Source: DATJLY01 sp963773665 (GTDB taxonomy: Bacteria; Pseudomonadota; Alphaproteobacteria; ATCC43930; CGMCC-115725). From it: a DNA stretch of 64,000 nucleotides. The DNA lies in assembly GCA_963773665.1 (NCBI GenBank), contig CAVZBZ010000013.1, positions 496,001-560,000 of the forward strand, given 5' to 3'. The notes under the pieces are model-generated. The model did no database searches, was not told where the DNA came from, and was given only the letters and a program-made list of their open reading frames with translations. Both the position numbers and the translations under genes were made by a program. Numbering within the stretch: position 1 is the first letter of the stretch; each line of letters begins with the position of its first letter. Positions 57,021-64,000 of the stretch are shown one piece after another.

Positions 57021-57356
57021 CTACGCGATGTAGGCTGAAATTACGGCTTGCACGGCGGCTGCCGTGACGGCACCGATCCTGCCGCGGAACTGCGCGCGCG
57101 CCGCTTCGATCGTCGCGATCTTGCTGGGACGGATGATGGACGGGATCGGAAGCCCTGCGGCGGCATGATCCGGAACGGCCACGTCATCGGCCCAGCCAGC
57201 ATTTTCCGCGGCGATGATCATCAACACCCACAGCAGTCCGAAGCGTTCCTCATAACTTGGGTGGGAAACGACGAGCGCCGGGCGTCGCTGCAATCGCGCA
57301 CGGTCAGTATAGGGAAACGGAACCGCTACGACATCGAAGCGGCTAAAATTCGGCAT
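57021..57356 (-). CDS. MazF/PemK-family toxin (probable endoribonuclease)
   Basis: Predicted 111 residues. RFDVVAVPFPYTDRARLQRR, PALVVSHPSYEER and the later GLPIPSIIRPSKIATIE follow the PemK/MazF pattern, where the R and S/T residues of these blocks form the RNA-cleaving site. It overlaps the antitoxin gene by 14 bases, the usual order antitoxin-toxin. ATG 57356 gives the family start; the longer form from 57434 has 26 Arg/Ser-rich residues from the overlapping frame. Converges with the aminotransferase gene. Confidence 0.88.
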   Translation of the reverse strand: MPNFSRFDVVAVPFPYTDRARLQRRPALVVSHPSYEERFGLLWVLMIIAAENAGWADDVAVPDHAAAGLPIPSIIRPSKIATIEAARAQFRGRIGAVTAAAVQAVISAYIA

Positions 57357-57567
57357 ATCCCTTGTTGTCCGCCTCCGATGCCCACTCGGTGAAGGAGGCG
57401 AACGGGTCGTCGGCCTGTAAAGAGGACGACACAACGCGCACCTGGTCGCCTTCGATAACGAAGGCGAACTCGTCGCCGGGCTTTATGCCGAGCGCATCGC
57501 GTACCGGCTTGGGAATCACCACTTCCGCCTTCGCGCCCAGCCGTGCCTTCACCACACTGTCGCTCAT
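57343..57567 (-). CDS. AbrB/MazE-type antitoxin
   Basis: Predicted 74 residues. MSDSVVKARLGAKAEVVIPK and PVRDALGIKPGDEFAFVIEG form the swapped-hairpin SpoVT/AbrB DNA-binding fold. The acidic C-terminus (FTEWASEADNKGYAEF) would wrap and inhibit the toxin. It probably represses its own operon. An in-frame start 12 codons upstream is less likely. Confidence 0.88.
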   Translation of the reverse strand: MSDSVVKARLGAKAEVVIPKPVRDALGIKPGDEFAFVIEGDQVRVVSSSLQADDPFASFTEWASEADNKGYAEF

Positions 57568-57604
57568 AACGCTAGTATATCTCGAATGAGGCCGCGAGGC
57601 CACC

Positions 57605-58591
57605 TCACCCGATCACCGGCATGACGTGGCGGGCGAAGAGTTCGATGGAGCGCAGCGCTTCCTCGCGCGCGAGATCGCCGAAGGCGAACTGGCCGACGCA
57701 ATAGTTGGCGCCGCTCTCGTGGAGCTGCGCGCGCAGTTCCGCGGCCACGGCCGCGGGCGAGCCGGCAATGCCGCGGCCGCCGTGGCGGATCGAATCGAAA
57801 TCGGTCGGACGCGGGTTGCGCGTCGCATAGCCGAAGCTGCGCGGCAGGTGCGTCAGGCTCTGCTGCCACTTGGGATAGGCGCGGCGCGCAAGCGACAGCG
57901 CCTCGTCGTCGCTGTCGGCGATGACGATGAAGCGCGCGAGGCCCATGGGTTTTGGCGCGCCCTGCGACGCGGCGCGGCCCGCTTCCATGATGGCGCGCGC
58001 GGCATCGACCGGGTGCGCGGTGATGAAGCTGAAGCCCTGGCGCGCGGCGCGCTCGGCGCCGTCTGGGCTCTCGACCCCGACCCAGATCGGCGGATGCGGT
58101 TTCTGGAACGGCGACAGCTCCATCGGCACGTCGTGAAACGTAAAGTTCTCGCCGGCGAAATCGAGCCGCGGCCCGGTCAGCCCCGCGCGCACGACCGCGA
58201 GCGCCTCGACGAAGATGGGCGCGCGGTCGTCGGGTGCCACGCCGTAGAACCCGACCTCGACCGGCGACACGCCGCGCCCGACGCCCAGCTCGAAGCGCCC
58301 GCGGCTCATCTGGTCGAGCATGCAGATCTCCTCGACCAGGCGCAGCGGGTGATAAAGCGGCAGGAGATAGACCAAAGGCCCGAAGCGCAGCCGTTTCGTG
58401 CGCTGCGCCACGGCCGAAAGGTACACGCTCGGCGAAGGGGCCATGCCGAGCGGCGTCGAGTGGTGCTCGGCGATGTGATAGGACCGAAAACCCAGCCGGT
58501 CATAGGCTTCTGCAAGCTGAAGCCGCATCTCGTAGAATTGCTCGAGCGGCAGGCCGTTGCGATCGACGTGATCGAAGATGCCGAATTCCAT
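57605..58591 (-). CDS. Luciferase-like (LLM class) flavin-dependent oxidoreductase
   Basis: Predicted 328 residues. MEFGIFDHVDRNGLPLEQFY, FRSYHIAEHHSTPLGMAPSP, LGVGRGVSPVEVGFYGV and PPIWVGVESPDGAERAARQG are typical of bacterial luciferase-like monooxygenases. It uses reduced FMN to oxidise an unknown substrate. One base separates it from the HsaA-like gene upstream, so they form an operon. The local gene set suggests a role in aromatic or ring-compound breakdown. Confidence 0.9.
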   Translation of the reverse strand: MEFGIFDHVDRNGLPLEQFYEMRLQLAEAYDRLGFRSYHIAEHHSTPLGMAPSPSVYLSAVAQRTKRLRFGPLVYLLPLYHPLRLVEEICMLDQMSRGRFELGVGRGVSPVEVGFYGVAPDDRAPIFVEALAVVRAGLTGPRLDFAGENFTFHDVPMELSPFQKPHPPIWVGVESPDGAERAARQGFSFITAHPVDAARAIMEAGRAASQGAPKPMGLARFIVIADSDDEALSLARRAYPKWQQSLTHLPRSFGYATRNPRPTDFDSIRHGGRGIAGSPAAVAAELRAQLHESGANYCVGQFAFGDLAREEALRSIELFARHVMPVIG

Positions 58592-58592
58592 C

Positions 58593-59765
58593 TCAGATCC
58601 TCGGATCGGGGCAGGGCAGGCCCAATGCCACGGACCCGTAGAGCGAGCCCTGGATGTCCCAGGTCATGGCGAGATGATGCGACACGGCGCGCAGATCGCG
58701 CCAGCCGCGCTGCACCGGATGATCGTTCATGAGGCCGCGGGCGCCGAGAATGGGGAAGAGCCGCTCCACCGCGCGCACGCACAGCTGTCCCGCGAAGCTC
58801 ACGTCGCGGCGATAGCGCACGCGGTCGATGAGCGTGAATTCGTCGCCCGCTTGGGCTTTCCGCACGATCTCGTCGCGGTCCTTGAAGACGAGGCCGTGCG
58901 CCGCGTCGATCTCGGCCAGGGATTCGGCGACGCGCAGCTGGATGCTCTGGTTCTGCGCAACATGCACGCCGGCGCGGCTCGTCTGCACTTTCAGCCCTTC
59001 GACCACGCTCTCGCCGACACCGCGCGCGATGCCCAAGGCATTGCCGACGATGTTGAAGGTGAAGGGCGAGAGCAGCGGCAGCCGGTAAAGGTAATGGTCG
59101 TTGACCGCGCTCCCCGGCGTGCGCCCGCCCTTCACACCTTCCGTGTCGAGCAGGCGATGCTCGGGCATCGACACGTTGTCGGCGACGATGTCGTTGCTGC
59201 CCGTTCCGGCAAGCCCGACCGAATGCCACGTGTCCTCGATCTTGCATTCGGACAATTTCAGCAGCGCGAAATAAGCTTTGGGCGGCATCGGCAGCATGAC
59301 GATCGCCCATCGGCAATGATCGACGCCGCTCGAGAATTTCCACCTTCCCGAGACGCGGTAGCCGCCCGGCGCGCGCTCGACCTGGGCGCCGACCGGCATG
59401 AACGAGCTCGCGAGCGTCGCATCGGGATTTTGCCCCCAGATCTCGTCCTGCGCCTCCTTCGGGAACATGCCGGCAAGCCACGCATGGCAGCAGATGATGG
59501 TGGCGACCCACGAGGCCGAGCCGCAGGCGCGTCCCAGTTCCGCGCCCAGTTCCGTCTGCGTGCCGAAATCATGCTCATAGCCGCCGTAATGCTTCGGCTG
59601 CATCACCTTGTAGAAACCGGCGACGGCGAAGGCGCGGTTCAGATCGTCCGGCAGCCGGCGCAGGTTTTCCGTCTCGGGGGATCGCGCGCGCAATTCCGGC
59701 AGCATCGCGCGGGCGCGCGCAATGATCTGCGCTTCCGTCGGGCGCTCTGTCGTCGTTCCTTCCAT
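58593..59765 (-). CDS. HsaA/HpaB-like flavin-dependent monooxygenase (acyl-CoA dehydrogenase fold)
   Basis: Predicted 390 residues from MEGTTTERPTEAQI. FYKVMQPKHYGGYEHDFGTQ, CGSASWVATIICCHAWLAGM, GRWKFSSGVDHCRWAIVM and GTGSNDIVADNVSMPEHRLL follow the order seen in HsaA (3-hydroxy-9,10-secoandrostatriendione 4-hydroxylase) and related two-component hydroxylases. FADH2 would come from a separate reductase, not seen nearby. It is divergent from the VOC dioxygenase gene, which would fit ring hydroxylation then cleavage. Confidence 0.85.
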   Translation of the reverse strand: MEGTTTERPTEAQIIARARAMLPELRARSPETENLRRLPDDLNRAFAVAGFYKVMQPKHYGGYEHDFGTQTELGAELGRACGSASWVATIICCHAWLAGMFPKEAQDEIWGQNPDATLASSFMPVGAQVERAPGGYRVSGRWKFSSGVDHCRWAIVMLPMPPKAYFALLKLSECKIEDTWHSVGLAGTGSNDIVADNVSMPEHRLLDTEGVKGGRTPGSAVNDHYLYRLPLLSPFTFNIVGNALGIARGVGESVVEGLKVQTSRAGVHVAQNQSIQLRVAESLAEIDAAHGLVFKDRDEIVRKAQAGDEFTLIDRVRYRRDVSFAGQLCVRAVERLFPILGARGLMNDHPVQRGWRDLRAVSHHLAMTWDIQGSLYGSVALGLPCPDPRI

Positions 59766-59845
59766 GCGCGGCACGATAGCACAGTCTTGACCCCGCGCGC
59801 CGCCGGGTGGTCTCATTGCGGCATTCATCTCGAGCGAGGCGGCTC

Positions 59846-60811
59846 ATGGCAAAACAAGAGGCGCGGTTCGTCGGCATCGACAGCGTCGTGTTCGGCGCTC
59901 CCGACCTGTCGCTGCCGCGAAAAATGTTCGCCGAGTGGGGCCTCAAGAAGGTGAAGGACGGCAAGACGCTTACCTTCGCCACCGAAATCGGCGCGGACAT
60001 CGTGGTCCGGCCGTCCGACGCCAAGGATTTGCCGCCGAAGCTTTCGGGCGGCTCGGAATTCCGCGAGGTGATCTGGGGCGTTGCGACGCCAAAAGTGCTC
60101 GATCTCCTCGGCGACGAGCTTTCCCGCGACCGCGACGTGCGCGAAGACAAGGACGGCACGCTCCACACGCATGACGATTGCGGCGTCAATATCGGCTTCC
60201 GCGTGTGGCGCCACGGCAAGGAGCCGAAACGCTCGACGCTGCCGCTCAACGTGCCCGGCGCGCGCGGCCGGGTCGATGCGCCGAGCCCGATGTACGAGCG
60301 CGCGCATCCGTTCCGCATGGGCCATATCGTTTTCGCCGTGCCCGACGTGCGCGCCGGCGAGGCGTTTTACACGAAGCGCCTGGGGTTCTGGCTCTCCGAC
60401 CGCTATGCCGGTGGCGCGGCCGTGTTTTTGCGCTATGCCGCGCGCGCCGATCATCACAATCTGTTCCTCTTGAAGCGGCCGGGCGGCACCACCGACCTGC
60501 ACCACGTCGCCTTCGAGGTGCACGACATCCACGAGGTGTTCGGCGGCGGCATGCATTTCGCGCAGTGCGGCTGGGAGACTGCGGTCGGGCCGGGGCGGCA
60601 TCCGATCAGCTCGGCCTATTTCTGGTACTTCAAGAATCCGCTGGGCGGCACGATCGAGTATTTCTCCAATCCCGATTTCGTCACCGAGGCGTGGAAGCCG
60701 TCGAATTTCCGGGTCAACCGTTTCTCCGAGTGGCACTTGATGGAAGGCTTGAAGCGGCCCGGGGATGCGCCCGACCGGCCGTCGCTCCGCGCCGTGCGCG
60801 CGATGAATTAG
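59846..60811 (+). CDS. VOC-family extradiol-dioxygenase-like protein
   Basis: Predicted 321 residues from MAKQEARFVGIDSVVFGAPD. Two glyoxalase-type modules. The second has the iron ligands of extradiol enzymes: His in FRMGHIVFAVPDVRAG, His in TTDLHHVAFEVHD, Glu in GGTIEYFSNPD. It would cleave a catechol next to the hydroxyls. The neighbouring monooxygenase and FAH hydrolase suggest one catabolic route. The start is chosen at the first Met that begins conserved sequence; ribosome site AGGCGG. Confidence 0.88.
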   Translation: MAKQEARFVGIDSVVFGAPDLSLPRKMFAEWGLKKVKDGKTLTFATEIGADIVVRPSDAKDLPPKLSGGSEFREVIWGVATPKVLDLLGDELSRDRDVREDKDGTLHTHDDCGVNIGFRVWRHGKEPKRSTLPLNVPGARGRVDAPSPMYERAHPFRMGHIVFAVPDVRAGEAFYTKRLGFWLSDRYAGGAAVFLRYAARADHHNLFLLKRPGGTTDLHHVAFEVHDIHEVFGGGMHFAQCGWETAVGPGRHPISSAYFWYFKNPLGGTIEYFSNPDFVTEAWKPSNFRVNRFSEWHLMEGLKRPGDAPDRPSLRAVRAMN

Positions 60812-61067
60812 AAACGCCGTCGGCAAGCGCTCCGACTACATGAAGCGGGCAACGGGCTTCGGCGAGGATCGTGTCGTCCATTCGATCCGTGAGACCGTCG
60901 CGAACTTGCTGGGGAATGCCGGCGTCCCGGAAGGCGTGGCCGCCGATATCATCGACCGCGAGAAGCCGACAGTGACATACGGGCTTCACAGCGGCGGCGC
61001 CTCGCTACAGACCAAGACTACCGCAATAAAGAAACTGAATTACGGAAAGGGAGGAAAAGTCGCGTAG
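60807..61067 (+). pseudogene. Tyrosine-recombinase (phage integrase) C-terminal remnant
   Basis: The frame opens after a TGA at 60804 and reads AVGKRSDYMKRATGFGEDRV then VHSIRETVANLLGNAGVPE, VAADIIDREKPTVTYGLHSG and GASLQTKTTAIKKLNY. This is the end of a phage-type integrase: HSIRETV matches the HxxR box and EKPTVTYGLHSG the region holding the last catalytic residues (GHEKPxxTYGLYSGG in intact relatives, so His is replaced by Asp and the Tyr context is altered). The N-terminal two thirds are gone, replaced by the 3' end of the VOC gene. A 75-codon ORF from ATG 60840 remains. Probably non-functional. Confidence 0.72.
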
Positions 61068-61080
61068 GACAAGGCGGGCG

Positions 61081-61416
61081 TTATTTCGGCGATAGCCCGC
61101 ACTTCATCCTCGCGGACATGTCCTGTTTATACAGCTCAACCAATTTCAGATCGTCCTGCTTATTTGATGGTTTGACGGTCTCCCTTAGCTCGGCCAAAGT
61201 CAGAGGCGGTTGGCGTGCGAGCGCACTGCACTGCTTCATCTCCTTCATGTCCTTGGTCAAGTCTTCCATACGCACGTTTATCAGATCAAGTTGCTTCTCG
61301 ATGTTCTGGAGTCCCATTTCGATGGTCTCTAGGCGCAACCCCACGTCGTCCGCGTAGGCTGGAGAACAGGCCAGCGCATTCGCGATAATGACCGCCGCGA
61401 CTACACATGGTTTCAT
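61081..61416 (-). CDS. Small exported coiled-coil protein of unknown function
   Basis: Predicted 111 residues. Signal peptide MKPCVVAAVIIANALACSPA with cleavage near AYADD, then a heptad-rich helix LETIEMGLQNIEKQLDLINV and RMEDLTKDMKEMKQ, and a C-terminal region with two cysteines (KQCSALAR, MKCGLSPK). GAGGAG precedes ATG 61416 by 7 bases. GC is lower than in the flanking genes, in line with the integrase remnant beside it. No family recognised. Confidence 0.65.
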   Translation of the reverse strand: MKPCVVAAVIIANALACSPAYADDVGLRLETIEMGLQNIEKQLDLINVRMEDLTKDMKEMKQCSALARQPPLTLAELRETVKPSNKQDDLKLVELYKQDMSARMKCGLSPK

Positions 61417-61548
61417 TGTTAAGCTCCTCTTCGCGAAGGCGAGCGCCTGCGGGGTCCGCCGACGGGTCTTGCTCGCTATATGATGGAAGGCGACAACGGA
61501 AGGCGACAACGGCGGTGACGCCGGGAGGTAACTGAAAGGAACTCTTCG

Positions 61549-62112
61549 ATGGTACCATTCGAACAGAAAGCACAAAAGGCATTCGGGCTTCGCAATTCGC
61601 GCGATATGCTCAAGAAACTGCGTTGGGAACTGGACAATCTGTTCTGCCGCCAACGCCATGACGTTGAGGCGTGCCAATACCATGCGTTTAATTGCGCTGT
61701 CACCGCATGGCACGTGACGGACTGGTTATGGCAGGACATCCCTCCCGAATTGAAACACAAGCGGAAATGGGAATCGTGTGAAGATTTCCAGCGCTACGTT
61801 CGCAACGAATGTCTGACGCTTAAATTGTGCTATGAGGTTGGACGCGGTTCGAAGCATTGCCTTGTGGAACGCAAGCCAGACCCGACTATTTCAGCGGACA
61901 TTAGCACCGGCGAAGGATACGACTACGGCAATCCGATCATCATGGAAGACGACAAGCAGCACGATGCGGGTCGGGTATTTGGGGATGCTCAACAATGGTT
62001 TGAGAATTTTCTACGAACCGAAAACATACTATCGGAAGGACCATTCTTGCCGTCTGGTGACAACTCGCTCGCCAATGCCGATTGGTTAAGGCAAGTTCGT
62101 AATCCGGGGTGA
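61549..62112 (+). CDS. Hypothetical soluble protein in a lower-GC islet
   Basis: Predicted 187 residues with many aromatic and charged residues: LRWELDNLFCRQRHDVEACQ, HAFNCAVTAWHVTDWLWQDI, ESCEDFQRYVRNECLTLKLC, YDYGNPIIMEDDKQHDAGRV. There is no signal peptide or membrane span. Codon use is plainly less GC-rich than in neighbours. I recall similar AWHVxDW sequences only among hypothetical proteins. AAGGAA lies 8 bases before the ATG. It is probably cargo of the element that left the integrase remnant. Confidence 0.65.
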   Translation: MVPFEQKAQKAFGLRNSRDMLKKLRWELDNLFCRQRHDVEACQYHAFNCAVTAWHVTDWLWQDIPPELKHKRKWESCEDFQRYVRNECLTLKLCYEVGRGSKHCLVERKPDPTISADISTGEGYDYGNPIIMEDDKQHDAGRVFGDAQQWFENFLRTENILSEGPFLPSGDNSLANADWLRQVRNPG

Positions 62113-62148
62113 GCGCCGGCTCAATCGCATAGCTTAGAGGGGGAATCC

Positions 62149-63066
62149 ATGCGGCTCATCTCCTATCACACGCGCGACCATGCCGGCGTGGGCGTCATGG
62201 TCGATGACTGGCGCTTCGTCTCGCTGAAGCGCGCGGCGCCCGATCTGCCATCCTCGCTGAAGGCGATCCTCGAACTGGGGCCGGCCGCGCTCAAAGCGAT
62301 CGAGGCGGCGGCGAAAGGGCGCGAGCCCGATTTCCGCTTCGACCAGGTGACGCTCGATCCGGTCATTCCCGATCCGCACGCGATCTGGGCCTTGGCCTTG
62401 AATTTCAAGGCGCATATCGAGGAGACGGGCCTCACGACCTCGAAGGACTATCCGCAGATTTTCATGCGCATGCCGTGCAGCCAAGTGGGACACCTCGAGC
62501 CGCTCTGGTGTCCCGACCCAAAAATCGCCGAGACGTTCGACTACGAGGGCGAGCTGGCCGTGGTGATCGGCACGCCCGGCCGGCACATCCCGGCGAAGGG
62601 CGCGCTGCGCCATGTCGCGGGCTATGCCTGCTACAACGAGGGCTCGGTGCGCGAATTCCAGGGCCACAACAGGCAATTCGGCCTCGGCAAGAATTTCGAG
62701 CGCTCCGGCAGTTTCGGGCCCTGGCTCATGACCGCCGACGAATTTGGCGCACCCCCCGCGCACACCGTCATCACGCGTTTGAACGGCGTCCAAAAACAGA
62801 AATCGCCGCTCGACGATATGCTGTTCTCGGTCGAGCAGGTGATCCACTATCTCTCGACCGGTTACCTCTTGCGCGCGGGCGACGTGATCGTGATGGGCAC
62901 TCCCGGCGCGCTCCACCCGCCGGCGGGCTACCAGCCGACGCAATGGGATTCGAAGCGCATCCCCGGCCGCACCCGCATGAAGCCCGGCGACATCTGCGAG
63001 GTCGAGATGACCGGCCTCGGGACCCTGCGCAACCCCATCGTCGCCGACCCGACGCGGGTGGAGTAG
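62149..63066 (+). CDS. Fumarylacetoacetate hydrolase (FAH) family protein
   Basis: Predicted 305 residues. Metal-binding carboxylates in FDYEGELAVVIGTPGRHI and ACYNEGSVREFQGHNRQFGL, with GKNFERSGSFGPWLMTADEF and GDVIVMGTPGALHPPAGY. Family enzymes hydrolyse or decarboxylate ring-cleavage products. Together with the HsaA-like monooxygenase, VOC dioxygenase and LLM enzyme it suggests an aromatic degradation locus now interrupted by the islet. GAGGGGGA precedes ATG 62149. Confidence 0.92.
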   Translation: MRLISYHTRDHAGVGVMVDDWRFVSLKRAAPDLPSSLKAILELGPAALKAIEAAAKGREPDFRFDQVTLDPVIPDPHAIWALALNFKAHIEETGLTTSKDYPQIFMRMPCSQVGHLEPLWCPDPKIAETFDYEGELAVVIGTPGRHIPAKGALRHVAGYACYNEGSVREFQGHNRQFGLGKNFERSGSFGPWLMTADEFGAPPAHTVITRLNGVQKQKSPLDDMLFSVEQVIHYLSTGYLLRAGDVIVMGTPGALHPPAGYQPTQWDSKRIPGRTRMKPGDICEVEMTGLGTLRNPIVADPTRVE

Positions 63067-63068
63067 CG

Positions 63069-63756
<688 letters not shown>

Positions 63757-63770
<14 letters not shown>

Positions 63771-64000
63771 CGTCGTCCTCGCCGAGATAAGCCACGCGCA
63801 CCTGCGGATCGTTGCGGATGTCCTCGGCCGCGCCCGAGGCGATGACGCGGCCCTGCACCAGCACCGAGACGCGGTCGGCAAGCTGGAACACCACGTCCAT
63901 GTCGTGCTCGATGAGAAGGATGCTGTACTGCCGCTTGAGCCGCGCCAGCAGCGCCAGCATCGCCTCCGATTCCTCGCTGCCCAATCCCGCCATCGGCTCG
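63757..64000 (-). CDS. livG: LivG-type ABC transporter ATP-binding protein, C-terminal part
   Basis: Partial: the gene begins beyond the right edge. The visible end has PMAGLGSEESEAMLALLARL, the H-loop SILLIEHDMDVVFQLADRVS, VLVQGRVIASGAAEDIRNDP and VRVAYLGEDDDAQG, which is the classic LivG tail. With livF it belongs to a branched-chain amino acid or amide transporter whose permeases would lie further right. Confidence 0.92.

Overview
This is a GC-rich chromosomal segment of an alphaproteobacterium. The evidence is gene order: tldD divergent from an aa3-oxidase operon (ctaC-ctaD-ctaB-small ORF-ctaG-ctaE-DUF983-SURF1), thrB-rnhA-peroxiredoxin, uvrC-pgsA next to molybdopterin genes, and a ligase-associated DNA-damage cluster. 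Content is mostly housekeeping and catabolic. I see no rRNA, tRNA, CRISPR array or intact insertion sequence. Genes are packed tightly, with many ATGA/GTGA stop-start overlaps and convergent pairs whose ends touch.

Layout. 0-1 kb: end of an AAA ATPase. 1-5.2 kb: Mla/MCE-type lipid transport operon (permease, ATPase, MCE protein, lipoprotein). 5.3-16.8 kb: apt, then a putrescine-type ABC transporter (potF-G-H ... potI) whose last gene is separated from the others by a DNA-repair block (pdeM, helicase, exonuclease, ligase) that also carries two paralogous small exported proteins, each behind a CRP-like site. 16.9-20.5 kb: KirBac-like channel, orphan LivK-type binding protein, dehalogenase-like hydrolase, lipoprotein. 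20.5-28.2 kb: thrB, rnhA, peroxiredoxin, ScsB/DsbD, YqgE, a Rieske oxygenase, a pentapeptide-repeat protein. 28.2-39.1 kb: one long leftward run covering cytochrome oxidase biogenesis, M32 and M16 peptidases, thrC and a GNAT enzyme. 39.4-45.2 kb: tldD, an exported glycosidase-like protein, gshA, rsmE. 45.2-51.9 kb: moaE, moaD, DegP-type protease, moeA, mobB, pgsA, uvrC. 52.2-57.6 kb: a short-chain dehydrogenase, uvrB, dps, an aminotransferase, a MazEF-type toxin-antitoxin pair. 57.6-63.1 kb: an aromatic-catabolism-like set (luciferase-like oxidoreductase, HsaA-like monooxygenase, VOC dioxygenase, FAH hydrolase) interrupted by a lower-GC islet with a tyrosine-recombinase remnant. 63.1-64 kb: livF and the end of livG.

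Two features run through the window. First, eight otherwise well-conserved genes (helicase, exonuclease, ligase, thrB, mobB, uvrB, short-chain dehydrogenase, aminotransferase) carry 18 single-base insertions, all of the same sign. Removing them restores full-length proteins of normal size. I read these as probable sequence or assembly errors, not decay, and annotate the genes as whole CDSs with the breaks noted. Second, several families of GC-rich palindromic repeats are scattered between genes. One copy lies in frame inside uvrC, and another supplies the start codon and first codons of the exported glycosidase-like gene.
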